Source: Acinetobacter nosocomialis
GTDB lineage: Bacteria > Pseudomonadota > Gammaproteobacteria > Pseudomonadales > Moraxellaceae
Length of the DNA stretch: 64,000 nucleotides
Assembly (NCBI GenBank): GCA_025736915.1
Contig: CP107049.1
Location: forward strand, 2,046,001-2,110,000
Reading direction: 5' to 3'
Numbering within the stretch: position 1 is the first letter of the stretch; every line of letters starts with the position of its first letter. Below, piece after piece: positions 20,233 to 31,291 of this stretch. The notes below the pieces were generated by a model that saw only the letters and a list, made by a program, of their open reading frames with translations, searched no databases and had not been told where the DNA came from. Position numbers and translations under genes: made by a program.

Positions 20233-22074
20233 ATGGTTTTTCTACGTCAACAACTGTTATTTATCTTTATTGCTTTTTTATCCACCTGTGTAGGTATATA
20301 CGTTGCGTGGGATATGAATCTATCTTGGCATAAGTTTTATATCCATCTAACTTCAGAAAAGGCTATTTTTTCAATTCTTTTTAACTATGCGGTAATTCAA
20401 CTATTTTTTATTGTGGTTGGTCGTAAATATGCTGCAATTTTTTTAAGCCAATTATTCGTTATATTTTTGAATTTTATTAATAAAAAGAAGCAACAATATT
20501 TATTTAGTAATTTAAGTCCTGAAGATATTTTTTTATTACCAGAGGCAATGAAGGCTACTCCTTGGCACTTGCAACTTATCTTTTTTACTCTGATTATTTT
20601 CTTTCTTATCATACTACTCATTGCTTTACGTAAAGAAAGTAAAGCCACTTTTCATACATATGTTCCCAATATTGTTATCTTCGGATTAATCAGTAGTGGT
20701 TTAATTTATTTAAACTTTATTAAAAATCCTACAGGGGCTTGTTTTTCTGAAAATAAACCGAAAATTTGTGCAAGCTTACAGGAGTTTCCAAATACTAGAA
20801 ATGACTGGAATGGTGATTATCGGAATATTCAAGATTATGGATTTGTAACTTTTTACGTATCTAAGGTATTGGATAATGTAACAAGTGTTTTATTACCGAA
20901 CCGTAAAGTATCTGAGCAAGACATACTACAAATTTTGCAGCAACATCATTCTACTCAACCTTTAGAAGAGAGTGGGAAGGAATATCCAAATATTGTTATA
21001 GTGATGGAGGAATCTTTTTGGGATGCTCATCATTTAGAAAGTGGTTTACCAAAAGACTTACTATCTTTTGTTCATCAAAATCAAGTCTCTAATTTATTGT
21101 CGCCCTCTTTTGGTGGAGGTACTGCGAATGTCGAATTTGAAGTACTGACGAGCCTCAATACAACTTTTTTCCCAAACGAGCTGTTATATGTTTCTAAATT
21201 GAAAAAGCCAATTTATTCTTTGCCTTATTTCTTAAATTCAATCGGCTATCAAACTGTAGTTATGCATAATAACTACAGTTATTATTATAATCGTAATAAA
21301 GTATATCCACAGTTAGGTTTTCAGAAATTTATATCACTTGAAAATATGGTCACTCAAAGAGATCAGAAAAAAGTCTTTAATTTAGGAGGCTGGGCTTCAG
21401 ATGATTTTATTTTTGATTCGATTAAATCGACTTTAGATGAGAATGAGCAACAGCCAAAGTTTATTTATGCGATTACTGTTGAAAACCATCCTACGTATAA
21501 TGATGATCGATTTGGTAAGCAAAATTATAAATTTAACAAAGAATTATCTGAAACCGAAAAGCAAAAATTAAGTACTTATACTGCTGGAACTGCGCGTGCT
21601 AACCAAAAGTTAAAAGAGCTCGCTGAATATTTAAAGACGGTAGATAGACCAACAATTTTAGTGGCTTTTGGCGATCATTTGCCGAATCTACAAGAAGTTT
21701 ATGAGAGTTATGGATTTTTTAAAGATGATTCTGAGCGAACTAACTTAAAAAATTACCAGACACCTTTTGTAGTGTGGAGCAATTATAAATTAGATAAGAA
21801 GCCTTTGAAGCAGCCTTATATTGCTGCAAGTTTCGTTGCTCCAAAACTATTAAAGCTGGCAGGGTTGCCTTTGTCAGATTATTATCAATTTGTTGATGAT
21901 GTCTCGAGTTGTTATAGTGCCATTCACCAAAAATTTATCAATGAAAATCCAACGTGTAATTTTGATAAGAAAGTATTATTAAAAGGTTATGAAAATCTAA
22001 ATAAGGATGTATTAGACGGACATAATCATACTTATAAAATTATGCAGAATAACGAAGAAGAGATGGAACAATAA
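20233..22074 (+). CDS. pgt1: LTA-synthase-like phosphoglycerol transferase Pgt1
   Basis: A 613-residue membrane protein with about five N-terminal membrane segments (to about residue 160) and a periplasmic alkaline-phosphatase/sulfatase fold. VIVMEESFWDAHHL gives a metal-binding Glu, SFGGGTANVEFEVLTSLN the probable catalytic Thr, and VAFGDHLPNL the late metal ligands. The family transfers phosphoglycerol or phosphoethanolamine groups; in A. baumannii K loci it is named pgt1, with role in the capsule unproven. The ATG follows a terminator U-tract by six bases and shows no Shine-Dalgarno, so expression is probably low or conditional. Confidence 0.88.
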   Translation: MVFLRQQLLFIFIAFLSTCVGIYVAWDMNLSWHKFYIHLTSEKAIFSILFNYAVIQLFFIVVGRKYAAIFLSQLFVIFLNFINKKKQQYLFSNLSPEDIFLLPEAMKATPWHLQLIFFTLIIFFLIILLIALRKESKATFHTYVPNIVIFGLISSGLIYLNFIKNPTGACFSENKPKICASLQEFPNTRNDWNGDYRNIQDYGFVTFYVSKVLDNVTSVLLPNRKVSEQDILQILQQHHSTQPLEESGKEYPNIVIVMEESFWDAHHLESGLPKDLLSFVHQNQVSNLLSPSFGGGTANVEFEVLTSLNTTFFPNELLYVSKLKKPIYSLPYFLNSIGYQTVVMHNNYSYYYNRNKVYPQLGFQKFISLENMVTQRDQKKVFNLGGWASDDFIFDSIKSTLDENEQQPKFIYAITVENHPTYNDDRFGKQNYKFNKELSETEKQKLSTYTAGTARANQKLKELAEYLKTVDRPTILVAFGDHLPNLQEVYESYGFFKDDSERTNLKNYQTPFVVWSNYKLDKKPLKQPYIAASFVAPKLLKLAGLPLSDYYQFVDDVSSCYSAIHQKFINENPTCNFDKKVLLKGYENLNKDVLDGHNHTYKIMQNNEEEMEQ

Positions 22075-22088
22075 TGTTCCCTCTCTTT
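22058..22088. terminator. Hairpin at the convergent pgt1/pgm ends
   Basis: AAGAGA-T-GGAACA (22058-22070) pairs with TGTTCC-C-TCTCTT (22075-22087) across a four-base loop. It overlaps the pgt1 stop codon and lies before the pgm end on the other strand. It lacks a long T-run, so efficiency is uncertain. Confidence 0.5.
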
Positions 22089-22101
22089 GAGATGAAATCT
22101 A

Positions 22102-23472
22102 TTAAGACTGAATTAATCCAGTCAATTCATCTACATAATGCTGCATTGGCTGAGCTTGACGGTCTGCACGGCTTTCAATGTTGAGACGTAGTAAAGGCTC
22201 AGTGTTTGAAGCGCGGACATTAAAACGCCATGCACCAAAGTCGAGGCTTACACCATCGGTACGGTCAATTTCTGGGTTTTGTTCTGCATAGAAATCGAAA
22301 ATCTTTTGAATAGTGATTTGTGTATCAGCTACTTTAAAGTTGATTTCACCACTACAAGGAAACTTGGTAATCATATTTTCAACGAGTGTTGAAAGTGATT
22401 GTCCTGTTTCAGAGAGTAGGGCAACGGTGAGTAACCAAGGAATCATACCGCTGTCGCAGTAAGCAAAGTCACGGAAATAGTGATGGGCACTCATTTCGCC
22501 GCCATATACAGCATTGTTCTCACGCATAACGTCTTTAATGAACGCGTGACCAGATTTTGACTGTACTGCAACACCTTTGTATTCATCTACGATATCAAAT
22601 GTATTCCACACCAAACGCGGGTCATGAACAATTTTCTCACCTGATTGTTTAATCAAGAAAGCTTGAGCCAATAGACCAACAATATAGTAGCCTTCAATGA
22701 ACTGACCTTTTTCATCAAACAAGAAACAGCGGTCAAAGTCACCGTCCCATGCAATTCCCATATCCGCTTTATGCTCAAGTACAGCATTTCGAGTACTGTC
22801 ACGGTTTTCAATTAAAATCGGGTTAGGAATTCCATTTGGGAAAGTACCATCTGCTTCATGGTGAATTTTAATAAATTCAACTGGTACGTTAAGCGCCTTA
22901 AATTTTTCTTCGATTGCATCAATCACGTGGCCAGCTGCACCATTACCCGCGTTTACCACTAACTTAAGTGGGCGGATTTTTGCTGGTTCAATATAGGTGA
23001 TTAGGTGATCAACGAACTCTGGCAAAATGTTATAACTTTGAGTTGTACCTTTTTGGCTAACTTCTTCAAAGTTATTGGTTTCTGCTAAAGCCTGAATTTC
23101 TTTTAAACCAGTATCGGCACTAATTGGACGAGCATTTTCTCGTACCAATTTCATGCCGTTATAGTCCATTGGGTTATGGCTCGCAGTAACTTCGATACCA
23201 CCTTGCACATCTAAATGGAAAGCGGCGAAGTAAACTTCTTCAGTACCTGTCATACCTAAATCAAGCACATTGACACCCGCATCATTTAACCCGCGGATGG
23301 TCGCTTGTTTTAAACCCTCACTGCTTAGACGAATATCACAACCTACAACCACAGTCTTTGGTTTATAGATTTGTCCGTAAGCGCGGCCAATTTTATAGGC
23401 GATTTCTTCATTCAATTCGGTGCCGAGTTTGCCTCGGATATCATAAGCTTTAAAACACGTTAAAGTAGTCAT
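22102..23472 (-). CDS. pgm: Phosphomannomutase/phosphoglucomutase
   Basis: A 456-residue alpha-D-phosphohexomutase: [13 protein letters not shown] contains the phosphoserine, [10 protein letters not shown] the metal-binding loop, [10 protein letters not shown] the sugar loop and [12 protein letters not shown] the phosphate loop. It interconverts glucose-6-P and glucose-1-P (and mannose equivalents), supplying RmlA and GalU. It is transcribed towards the capsule operon and marks the right-hand border of the K locus next to lldP. Confidence 0.96.
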   Translation of the reverse strand: MTTLTCFKAYDIRGKLGTELNEEIAYKIGRAYGQIYKPKTVVVGCDIRLSSEGLKQATIRGLNDAGVNVLDLGMTGTEEVYFAAFHLDVQGGIEVTASHNPMDYNGMKLVRENARPISADTGLKEIQALAETNNFEEVSQKGTTQSYNILPEFVDHLITYIEPAKIRPLKLVVNAGNGAAGHVIDAIEEKFKALNVPVEFIKIHHEADGTFPNGIPNPILIENRDSTRNAVLEHKADMGIAWDGDFDRCFLFDEKGQFIEGYYIVGLLAQAFLIKQSGEKIVHDPRLVWNTFDIVDEYKGVAVQSKSGHAFIKDVMRENNAVYGGEMSAHHYFRDFAYCDSGMIPWLLTVALLSETGQSLSTLVENMITKFPCSGEINFKVADTQITIQKIFDFYAEQNPEIDRTDGVSLDFGAWRFNVRASNTEPLLRLNIESRADRQAQPMQHYVDELTGLIQS

Positions 23473-23669
23473 TATTCAATTCAATACATGTGGTTTGAGT
23501 TGTGTGCACATTATACATAGATCATGAAACAGGTATGTTTATAGTTTTTATATTCAAATTTTTCACTTCATTTCGGTAGTTCATATCTAAATTTATAAGA
23601 AAGATTTTTACGACTTTAGTCTAATAAATAAATTTATAAATTAGAAATTGCTTGATTTTACTTAGCACT

Positions 23670-23684
23670 ATTGGTCTTACCAAT
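23670..23684. promoter_or_regulatory. LldR-type operator 1
   Basis: ATTGGTCTTACCAAT is an inverted repeat of the TTGGTnnnACCAA class used by FadR-subfamily LldR. It is the first of three in the lldP upstream region and is centred 33 bases before the second. The remaining pgm-lldP gap (23473-23851) shows only AT-rich leader sequence. Confidence 0.7.
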
Positions 23685-23702
23685 TATGATGGTTATTTAG
23701 TG

Positions 23703-23717
23703 ATTGATCTTACCAAT
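23703..23717. promoter_or_regulatory. LldR-type operator 2
   Basis: ATTGATCTTACCAAT is the same repeat with one mismatch in the left arm. The 33-base spacing to operator 1 is about three helical turns, so cooperative binding is possible. Confidence 0.65.
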
Positions 23718-23773
23718 ATCTGTGTTTATTATGCGGTCAGTGGTTTAAGGAACAACATTTGCACTTAATTTTT

Positions 23774-23790
23774 AATTGGTCATACCAATT
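23774..23790. promoter_or_regulatory. LldR-type operator 3
   Basis: AATTGGTCATACCAATT is a perfect seven-base inverted repeat around CAT, about 60 bases before the lldP start. It is the best match to the LldR consensus and is well placed to block transcription or form a repression loop with the upstream pair. Confidence 0.75.
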
Positions 23791-23851
23791 GTGTTGAATG
23801 TTTAAGAATTTAAGGTACAAAAATTCGCCCCGGCATTTCAAGGAGATGACA

Positions 23852-25513
23852 ATGCTCAATATGTGGCAACAACTTTATGACCCTTTAAATAATATTTGGC
23901 TGTCCAGCGCGGTTGCATTAATCCCGATTATTTTCTTCTTTTTGGCGTTGGCTGTTTTTCGTTTAAAAGGCAGTATCGCGGGTACGGGCACAGTCATTAT
24001 TGCATTATTGATTGCTCTCTTTTTCTATCAAATGCCGGGTCAAATGGCCTTTGCGTCTATTATTTACGGTTTCTTCTATGGTCTATGGCCAATTTCATGG
24101 ATCATTATTGGGGCAGTTTTTCTATACAAAATTTCGGTAAAAACGGGACAGTTTGAAGTTATTCGCTCAAGCATTTTGTCAATTACTGAAGACCAACGTC
24201 TGCAAATGTTACTAGTTGGTTTTGCCTTTGGTACTTTCCTAGAAGGGGCTGCAGGCTTTGGTGCTCCTGTTGCAATTACCGCTGCACTACTTGTCGGTTT
24301 AGGGTTTAAGCCACTTTATGCTGCTGGTTTATGTTTGATCGTAAATACAGCACCAGTTGCATTTGGTGCAATGGGTATTCCAATTATTGTGGCGGGGCAG
24401 GTGTCAGGCGTAGACACTATGGAAATTAGCCAGATGGTGGGTCGTCAGTTGCCATTTTTAACGCTGATCGTACTGTTCTGGATCATGGCGATTATGGACG
24501 GCTGGCGTGGTGTTAAGGAAACTTGGCCTGCGGTAGTCGTTGGTGGTGGTTCGTTTGCGATAGCCCAATATCTTACATCTAACTTCATTGGTCCTGAGTT
24601 ACCAGACATTACCGCTGCAATTGCATCATTGGTCAGCTTGACTGTGTTGTTCCGTTTCTGGAAACCAAAACATATTTTCCGTTTTGAGCCTGAAGCGGGT
24701 CAAACTTTGACTCAGCAACCTACTACGGTTCAACGTTATAGCATTGGGAAAATTGCTAAGGCGTGGTCTCCATTTGCTATTTTAACAGTCATGGTGACGA
24801 TCTGGAGCGTTAAGCCATTTAAAGCATTATTTGCAAAAGATGGTGCTCTTGAACACTGGATTTTTAAACTTGAAGTACCATATTTGCATAAATTGGTCGA
24901 AAAAATGCCGCCAATTGTGGCAGAGATGAAGCCATACGAAGCGATTTATAAGTTTGACTGGTTCTCTGCAACAGGTACTGCAATTTTTATTGCTGCAATC
25001 ATCACTGCTATTTTCTTAAAAATGAAAGCAAGTGAGGCAGTAACAACCTTTGGTGAAACACTCAATGAGTTGAAAACACCGATTTATTCAATTGGTATGG
25101 TGTTGGCGTTTGCTTTTATTGCGAACTATTCAGGTTTATCTGCTACTTTGGCTTTGGCTCTATCGCATACAGGTCATGCGTTTACTTTCTTCTCGCCATT
25201 TTTGGGCTGGCTTGGTGTATTCCTTACGGGTTCAGATACCTCTTCAAATGCTTTGTTCTCGGCATTACAGGCGACTACGGCTCAGCAAATTGGTATTCCG
25301 GAAGTGTTATTGGTGGCTGCCAATACCAGTGGTGGTGTGACAGGTAAGATGATTTCTCCACAGTCAATTGCGATTGCGTGTGCAGCAGTAGGCTTAGTTG
25401 GAAAAGAATCTGACTTGTTCCGTTTCACGGTAAAACATAGCATCATATTCACTGTCTTTGTTGGCATCATTATTACGGTTCAGGCTTATCTGGTTCCGTG
25501 GATGATTCCATAA
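23852..25513 (+). CDS. lldP: L-lactate permease
   Basis: The start is ATG 23852 ([19 protein letters not shown]), six bases after AAGGAG; the frame is open further upstream but without a ribosome site. The 553 residues (E. coli LldP has 551) form 12 or more membrane segments of the lactate permease family, with [15 protein letters not shown] and the C-terminal [13 protein letters not shown] conserved. It imports lactate (and glycolate) with protons. It is the first gene of lldP-lldR-lldD and is controlled by the upstream LldR operators. Confidence 0.95.
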   Translation: MLNMWQQLYDPLNNIWLSSAVALIPIIFFFLALAVFRLKGSIAGTGTVIIALLIALFFYQMPGQMAFASIIYGFFYGLWPISWIIIGAVFLYKISVKTGQFEVIRSSILSITEDQRLQMLLVGFAFGTFLEGAAGFGAPVAITAALLVGLGFKPLYAAGLCLIVNTAPVAFGAMGIPIIVAGQVSGVDTMEISQMVGRQLPFLTLIVLFWIMAIMDGWRGVKETWPAVVVGGGSFAIAQYLTSNFIGPELPDITAAIASLVSLTVLFRFWKPKHIFRFEPEAGQTLTQQPTTVQRYSIGKIAKAWSPFAILTVMVTIWSVKPFKALFAKDGALEHWIFKLEVPYLHKLVEKMPPIVAEMKPYEAIYKFDWFSATGTAIFIAAIITAIFLKMKASEAVTTFGETLNELKTPIYSIGMVLAFAFIANYSGLSATLALALSHTGHAFTFFSPFLGWLGVFLTGSDTSSNALFSALQATTAQQIGIPEVLLVAANTSGGVTGKMISPQSIAIACAAVGLVGKESDLFRFTVKHSIIFTVFVGIIITVQAYLVPWMIP

Positions 25514-25532
25514 CTCCAGTGAAGGAAACGCG

Positions 25533-26285
25533 ATGAGAATCTCCGATCAAGTGGTCATGAAATTGCAGGCATTAATTGAAGAGCGTCACATGAAAAAAGG
25601 TGACCGTTTGCCTGCCGAGCGCCAGCTTGCAACTAGCTTAGGGGTTTCTCGTCCATCTTTGCGTGAAGCAATTCAACAGCTCAATAGTCAAGGGGTGCTT
25701 AGCAGCCGCCGCGGTGATGGGACTTATATTCAGCAGTTACCTGAACAGTGGCCACAGCAATTGATTGTGAACCCAATTAGTAACTTGATTGAAGAAGATC
25801 CGCTGTACCGTTTTGATGTGCAAGAGGCGCGGTTATTACTTGAAGGTGGCACGGCATGGTATGCCGCATTGCGCTCAACGCCTGAAGACCGCGCCAAAAT
25901 CCATCATTATTTTAATGAAATTAGTCGCCACCAAAATGCGGGTGACTCAGCACAGGCCGCGGTGGCCGATGCTGAATTCCACTTAGCGATTGCAGAGGCA
26001 TCTCATAATGTGGTGCTGATTCAAATGATGCGTAGTCTATTTGATTTGTTGCAATACAACGTCTTGTTGGGACGTAAAAAAGTTTATAACGACCCCATAA
26101 ATGGTGACTTGCTCAGCGAGCAGCATTTTCAGGTGATGGATGCTATTGATCGTAAAGATCCCGAGGCCGCACGCCAAGCTGTCTGCGGTCATATTGAATT
26201 TGTGATTAATCATGTGCGTTCTCTGGATGAAGACGAAGCTCGCCAGAAACGTGCAAACCGTTTAAATAGAGTTGATTCAAAATGA
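25533..26285 (+). CDS. lldR: Lactate-responsive GntR-family repressor
   Basis: A 250-residue FadR-subfamily regulator: N-terminal winged helix ([28 protein letters not shown]) and C-terminal FCD ligand domain ([15 protein letters not shown] with metal-binding histidines). It should bind the three TTGGTnnnACCAA operators before lldP and release on L-lactate. The stop overlaps lldD (ATGA), as in other lldPRD operons. Confidence 0.93.
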   Translation: MRISDQVVMKLQALIEERHMKKGDRLPAERQLATSLGVSRPSLREAIQQLNSQGVLSSRRGDGTYIQQLPEQWPQQLIVNPISNLIEEDPLYRFDVQEARLLLEGGTAWYAALRSTPEDRAKIHHYFNEISRHQNAGDSAQAAVADAEFHLAIAEASHNVVLIQMMRSLFDLLQYNVLLGRKKVYNDPINGDLLSEQHFQVMDAIDRKDPEAARQAVCGHIEFVINHVRSLDEDEARQKRANRLNRVDSK

Positions 26286-27427
26286 TTATTTCTTCTGGCA
26301 ATGATTATCGTGCTGCGGCACAACGTCGCTTACCTCCATTTTTATTTCACTACATTGATGGTGGAGCGTATTCGGAATATACCTTAAAGCGTAACGTACA
26401 AGATTTGTCAGAAATTGCATTGCGTCAACGTGTGCTGAATGACATGTCAGCGTTAAGTTTAGAGACAAAACTATTTAACGAAACCTTGTCTATGCCAGTT
26501 GCATTAGCGCCTGTGGGTTTAACAGGTATGTATGCACGCCGTGGTGAAGTGCAAGCCGCAATGGCAGCCGATAAAAAGGGCATTCCATTTACACTTTCAA
26601 CGGTTTCGGTGTGTCCGATTGAAGAAGTTGCACCTGCAATTAATCGCCCGATGTGGTTTCAGCTTTATGTATTACGTGACCGTGGTTTTATGCGTAATGC
26701 TTTGGAACGTGCAAAAGCAGCTGGTTGTTCAACACTTGTATTTACTGTAGATATGCCTGTACCGGGTGCGCGCTACCGTGATGCCCATTCGGGTATGAGT
26801 GGACCAAATGCTGCGATGCGCCGTTATATGCAGTCTATGTTCCATCCACATTGGTCGTGGAATGTCGGCTTAATGGGTCGTCCGCACGACTTGGGCAATA
26901 TCTCTAAATATTTAGGTAAACCGACTGGGCTTGAAGACTATATTGGTTGGTTAGGCTCGAACTTTGACCCATCGATTTCATGGAAAGATCTTGAGTGGAT
27001 CCGTGAGTTTTGGGATGGCCCAATGGTGATTAAAGGTATTTTAGACCCTGAAGACGCCAAAGATGCTGTACGTTTTGGTGCAGATGGGATTGTGGTGTCG
27101 AATCACGGTGGTCGTCAGTTAGATGGCGTAATGTCTTCTGCTCGTGCGTTGCCTGCAATTGCTGATGCCGTCAAAGGTGACCTAGCAATTTTGGCTGACT
27201 CAGGCATTCGTAATGGTTTAGATGTAGTGCGGATGTTGGCGCTCGGTGCCGATACAGTATTACTTGGCCGTGCATTTGTTTATGCCTTGGCAGCAGCAGG
27301 TGGGCAAGGGGTGTCGAACTTGCTTGATTTGATTGATAAAGAAATGCGTGTTGCGATGACGCTCACGGGTGCTAAGTCGATTTCGGATATTAATGCGGAT
27401 TGTTTAGTACAGGCGATGAAGCTCTAA
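26282..27427 (+). CDS. lldD: FMN-dependent L-lactate dehydrogenase
   Basis: A 381-residue alpha-hydroxy acid oxidase family member: [33 protein letters not shown] and the active-site [14 protein letters not shown] with the catalytic His. It oxidises L-lactate to pyruvate, delivering electrons to the quinone pool at the inner membrane. It starts within the lldR stop. No terminator is evident; the following 380 bases hold a repeat element before dld. Confidence 0.96.
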   Translation: MIISSGNDYRAAAQRRLPPFLFHYIDGGAYSEYTLKRNVQDLSEIALRQRVLNDMSALSLETKLFNETLSMPVALAPVGLTGMYARRGEVQAAMAADKKGIPFTLSTVSVCPIEEVAPAINRPMWFQLYVLRDRGFMRNALERAKAAGCSTLVFTVDMPVPGARYRDAHSGMSGPNAAMRRYMQSMFHPHWSWNVGLMGRPHDLGNISKYLGKPTGLEDYIGWLGSNFDPSISWKDLEWIREFWDGPMVIKGILDPEDAKDAVRFGADGIVVSNHGGRQLDGVMSSARALPAIADAVKGDLAILADSGIRNGLDVVRMLALGADTVLLGRAFVYALAAAGGQGVSNLLDLIDKEMRVAMTLTGAKSISDINADCLVQAMKL

Positions 27428-27504
27428 CATTTTCGTATTAACTTTGATGATATTGGCACGACGGAGTCGTATCGGAAAAGGTTCAATGTAAGTAGCTCAT
27501 TGAC

Positions 27505-27600
27505 GTTACTTTTTTAAAAAGTAACCAAAAACCTTTGTTTCGATAACGGTACGTCCTTGCTACCGCATCGAAACGGCGGCATCCCTGCCGCCAACGCGTA
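27505..27600. repeat. Hairpin-rich intercistronic element between lldD and dld
   Basis: Three hairpins lie in a row: GTTACTTTTT/AAAAAGTAAC (27505-27525), an imperfect stem with arms TTTCGAT and ATCGAAA around CGGTA/TACCG (about 27538-27573), and GGCGGCA-TCCC-TGCCGCC (about 27575-27592). The rest of 27428-27807 shows no gene. A related arrangement occurs between prpB and prpC. Confidence 0.5.
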
Positions 27601-27807
27601 GCCAATTTGAATTAAATCTAACACCTAGAGATTAGCTGCTAGTGCTAAGTGAAATGGTTTTGATCTTGCGTAGCTTTAGTCGCTACTCATGCCAAAACAA
27701 AAGTAATGGAATTAGCTACTTTAAATATTAGTTCTAAACGGAAAAACTCCGTCGAGTTTTTCTGATTTAAAAAACTATGTGGTATGGATGACCAAAAGGA
27801 AACCATC

Positions 27808-29514
27808 ATGCAAACATTTTCTCCTCAAGCAGTGATCGAACGCTTACAAAATATTGTAGGGCGTTCTTATGTTTTGACCGATGACCAAAGCACACGTCAG
27901 TACCGCCAAGGTCGCCGTTTTGGTGAGGGGAAAGTGCTGGCTGTGGTGGTGCCGGGCACATTGCTAGAGCAATGGCAAGTTTTGCAGGCTGCAATTGACG
28001 CAGACTGTATTGTCATTATGCAGGCGGCCAATACAGGACTTACAGGTGGTTCAACTCCGTATGGCGATGATTATGATCGTCCTGTTTTAGTCATGAGTAC
28101 ACGCCGATTAAAGGGTATTCAAGTCATCCATGATGGCAAGCAAGTGATTTGCCTACCGGGGTCGACCTTAGATAATTTAGAGCAAATTTTAAAAGGTTAT
28201 GACCGTGAGCCACATTCAGTCATTGGTTCATCTTGTATTGGTGCATCAGTACTTGGCGGTGTCTGTAATAACTCGGGCGGTGCATTGGTACGCCGTGGCC
28301 CAGCGTATACTGAACTGGCGTTATATGCTCAGGTGAACGCTGCTGGTCAGTTAGAACTGGTGAACCACTTAGGGGTGAATTTAGGTTCGACTCCTGAAGA
28401 AATTTTGACTCGTTTAGAGAAACAGCAATACCAAGCCTTAGATATTTTAGATGATAGTGAAAAGCAGGCATCGGATCATCGCTATGCGCATGATGTAACC
28501 CAAGTTGATGAAGATACGCCTGCTCGTTTTAATGCAGATCCGTCACGTTTGTTTGAGGCTTCTGGTTCGGCTGGTAAAGTCTGTGTGTTTGCGGTACGTC
28601 TTGATACCTATGAAAAAGTAGAAAGTAATGTCTTTTATATTGGTACTAATGATGCCGATGATTTAACAGCCATTCGTCGTTACTTACTCACCTCACTGCC
28701 AAGTCTACCGATTGCGGGTGAGTATATTCACCGAGGTGCTTACCTGATTGGTGAAAAGTACGGAAAAGACACCTTCTTATTTATTGAGAAATTTGGCACA
28801 GCCAATGTTCCAAAAGCTTTTGCGATGAAAGATAAAGTCGATGGCTTCTTAGAAAGATTTAAAATTAAAGGCTTAACGGATCATATTCTACAGGCGATCA
28901 CCTTCTTTTTACCGAGTCATTTGCCGAAGCGCATGACCGAATATCGAGATCGTTATGAGCACCATTTAGTTTTACGTGTCGAAAATAATTCAAAAGCTCA
29001 GACCGAGCAGTTTCTAAAAGAATATTTTGCGGTGCATCAGTCTGGTCACTATTTCGTATGTAGCGAAGAAGAAGGCCGAAAAGCATTTTTACACCGTTTT
29101 GCGATTGCAGGGGCGGCAATTCGTTATCGTGATACACACCGTAGTGAAGTTGAAGATATTGTGGCGTTTGATATTGCGTTACGTCGTAATGACCGCGAAT
29201 GGGTAGAGCAACTCCCAGCCGAGATGGAAAAGAAAATTCTCCATAAACTCTATTATGGGCATTTCTTTTGTCATGTGTTCCATCAGGACTATATTCTTAA
29301 AAAGGGCAATGACCCGTTAGAAATGGAACATCAAATGTGGAAATTGTTGGACGCGCGCCGTGCTGAATATCCGGCAGAGCATAATGTTGGGCACCTTTAC
29401 ATTGCCAAACCTGCATTAGCCAATTTCTATCAAAAACTTGACCCAACCAACAGTTTTAATGTGGGGATTGGACATACCTCAAAACTGAAATATTGGGGCA
29501 AAGCTAAATCGTAA
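27808..29514 (+). CDS. dld: FAD-dependent D-lactate dehydrogenase (quinone)
   Basis: The start chosen is ATG 27808 (MQTFSPQAVIERL), about eight bases after AAAAGGAAA; an in-frame ATG at 27784 lacks a site. The 568-residue protein matches E. coli Dld (571): N-terminal FAD_binding_4 domain (MQAANTGLTGGSTPYG, SSCIGASVLGGVCNNSGG) and a C-terminal membrane-associated domain ending in NPTNSFNVGIGH-like sequence. It oxidises D-lactate to pyruvate at the membrane and completes the lactate-use cluster. Confidence 0.95.
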   Translation: MQTFSPQAVIERLQNIVGRSYVLTDDQSTRQYRQGRRFGEGKVLAVVVPGTLLEQWQVLQAAIDADCIVIMQAANTGLTGGSTPYGDDYDRPVLVMSTRRLKGIQVIHDGKQVICLPGSTLDNLEQILKGYDREPHSVIGSSCIGASVLGGVCNNSGGALVRRGPAYTELALYAQVNAAGQLELVNHLGVNLGSTPEEILTRLEKQQYQALDILDDSEKQASDHRYAHDVTQVDEDTPARFNADPSRLFEASGSAGKVCVFAVRLDTYEKVESNVFYIGTNDADDLTAIRRYLLTSLPSLPIAGEYIHRGAYLIGEKYGKDTFLFIEKFGTANVPKAFAMKDKVDGFLERFKIKGLTDHILQAITFFLPSHLPKRMTEYRDRYEHHLVLRVENNSKAQTEQFLKEYFAVHQSGHYFVCSEEEGRKAFLHRFAIAGAAIRYRDTHRSEVEDIVAFDIALRRNDREWVEQLPAEMEKKILHKLYYGHFFCHVFHQDYILKKGNDPLEMEHQMWKLLDARRAEYPAEHNVGHLYIAKPALANFYQKLDPTNSFNVGIGHTSKLKYWGKAKS

Positions 29515-29526
29515 TATCGAGACATT

Positions 29527-29553
29527 AAAAAAGGCGCCGAAGCGCCTTTTTTT
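29527..29553. terminator. Bidirectional terminator between dld and tyrB
   Basis: GGCGC-CGAA-GCGCC (29533-29546) is flanked by six A and seven T, so it can serve both converging genes. Confidence 0.9.
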
Positions 29554-29562
29554 GTAGATGAT

Positions 29563-30777
29563 TTATGCAGCTTCTACAGATTTAGCAAGCACTTCAGCCA
29601 TTGCTTTAGCAACAGTGTAAACATTGTTCATGTTTAAACCTGCTACACAAATACGGCCACTACGTACTAAGTAGATTGCATATTCTTCACGCAAGATATC
29701 AACTTGCTCAGCAGTTAAACCTGTGTAACTGAACATACCTTTTTGGTTTACAAGGTAGCTAAAGTCACGATCTGGTAACGCTTTAGTAAGTTCGTCTTTC
29801 AAGATGCTACGCATTTTAATAATACGCTCACGCATCTCTTTCACTTCGCCTTGCCATTGCTGGTTAAGTTCAGCGTCATTTAATACTTCATCAACTAACC
29901 AAGCGCCTGTAGTAGGAGGGCTAGAGTAAATACGGCGTACAGTCGCTTTTAACTGACCGAATGTGCACTGAGCAGCTTCTGCATCGTCACATACGAAAGT
30001 TAAGCCGCCAACACGCTCGCCATATAAAGAGAAGATTTTAGAGAACGAGTTGCTCACAATGAAGTTTAGACCCGCTTGGTCTAAAGCACGGATTGCATAC
30101 GCATCTTCTTCCATACCATCACCAAAACCTTGGTAAGCGATGTCTAGGAATGGAATAAGGTTACGGTCTTTTAATACTGCAATCACTTGATCCCACTGTG
30201 CTGGGTTTAAGTCAGCACCCGTTGGGTTGTGGCAGCATGGGTGCAACAACACAATGCTTTGCTCAGGCAAAGTTTTAAGTGTAGACAACATACCGTCAAA
30301 ATCTACACCACGTGTTTCGTTATCAAAATATGGGTAGAAATGAGTCTTGATGCCAGCGCCATTGAAAATCGCAACGTGGTTATCCCAAGTTGGTTGGCTT
30401 ACCCAAACGTCTGAATTTGGGAAATAAGTTTTTAAGAAATCTGCACCAACTTTCAATGCACCTGAACCACCAAGTGTTTGGATGGTTACAGCACGGCCAG
30501 CTTTAACTGCTGGGCTGTTTGCACCAAATAAAAGTGCTTGAATTGCTTCACGGTAAGGTTTGAAGCCTTCCATTGGCAAATAAAGTTTGGTTTTACCGTT
30601 TTTAGGCTCAATACGCTTTTGCGCCTCAATAATGGTCTCTAACTGAGGAACAATACTGTCTTCGTTATAATAAAGACCAATACTCAAGTTTACTTTTTCA
30701 GAACGAGTATCAGCATTGAACTGTTCCATTAAAGAGAGAATTGGATCGCCTGCGTATGGGGGGATATGTTGAAACAT
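29563..30777 (-). CDS. tyrB: Aromatic amino acid aminotransferase
   Basis: The start is the ATG at 30777 ([14 protein letters not shown]), preceded on its strand by AAAGGAC; the frame is open for 38 more codons without signals. The 404 residues are class I PLP aminotransferases: [10 protein letters not shown] (Asn), and [16 protein letters not shown] with the PLP lysine. It transaminates tyrosine, phenylalanine or aspartate with 2-oxoglutarate. It is monocistronic, and divergent from the prp genes across 514 bases. Confidence 0.92.
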   Translation of the reverse strand: MFQHIPPYAGDPILSLMEQFNADTRSEKVNLSIGLYYNEDSIVPQLETIIEAQKRIEPKNGKTKLYLPMEGFKPYREAIQALLFGANSPAVKAGRAVTIQTLGGSGALKVGADFLKTYFPNSDVWVSQPTWDNHVAIFNGAGIKTHFYPYFDNETRGVDFDGMLSTLKTLPEQSIVLLHPCCHNPTGADLNPAQWDQVIAVLKDRNLIPFLDIAYQGFGDGMEEDAYAIRALDQAGLNFIVSNSFSKIFSLYGERVGGLTFVCDDAEAAQCTFGQLKATVRRIYSSPPTTGAWLVDEVLNDAELNQQWQGEVKEMRERIIKMRSILKDELTKALPDRDFSYLVNQKGMFSYTGLTAEQVDILREEYAIYLVRSGRICVAGLNMNNVYTVAKAMAEVLAKSVEAA

Positions 30778-31000
30778 CAAAAAAGTCCTTTCATTCAACA
30801 ATATGCATAGTGCTGGGTTTTTCTGTCTCGAAAAATACGCCACAACTATGTCGATGCTCAATAATGTATCAATAAAGCTACCGTGAAGCACCTGATAATT
30901 TCACTAATATCGATATTTTCTGGCTGAAAATAATAAAAAGTTTTAAAAGAAATTACGGTAAATAGATACTAATTTATAACTCATGCTTTCATTCAAGCAG

Positions 31001-31038
31001 ATTGTCTACAATCTTGCTGTAATACATTGGTTGTAGAC
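31001..31038. promoter_or_regulatory. Candidate GntR operator pair upstream of prpR
   Basis: ATTGTCTACAAT (31001-31012) and an opposed half-copy GGTTGTAGAC (31029-31038) resemble the site at 31280-31291. A further partial copy GTGTCAACAAT lies at 31218-31228. The 30778-31291 gap otherwise holds only AT-rich leader sequence and no gene. Confidence 0.5.
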
Positions 31039-31279
31039 TAAAGTTTGAAACAAAAGTTTAATGACTAAAAAGTAACTAAGAAAGAGTCATAAAACTATAG
31101 ATAAATTGAATCTAAATCATTGTTTTATATATATTAAATTGCATTTGGTTTAATGGTTTAAATATAAGGTGATATAAACGGTCAGACTATAAAAATTGAC
31201 CTGATGCGTTCTATAAAGTGTCAACAATCACCTTGATTTTTTTCATTCATACCGCTATAAAAGCCATAATTGATTAAAA

Positions 31280-31291
31280 ATTGTCGACAAT
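31280..31291. promoter_or_regulatory. Palindrome abutting the prp regulator start codon
   Basis: ATTGTCGACAAT is a perfect 12-base palindrome ending at the base before the ATG of the GntR gene. It matches the upstream ATTGTCTACAAT, so it is a likely autoregulatory operator. It occupies the place where a ribosome site would be. Confidence 0.6.
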
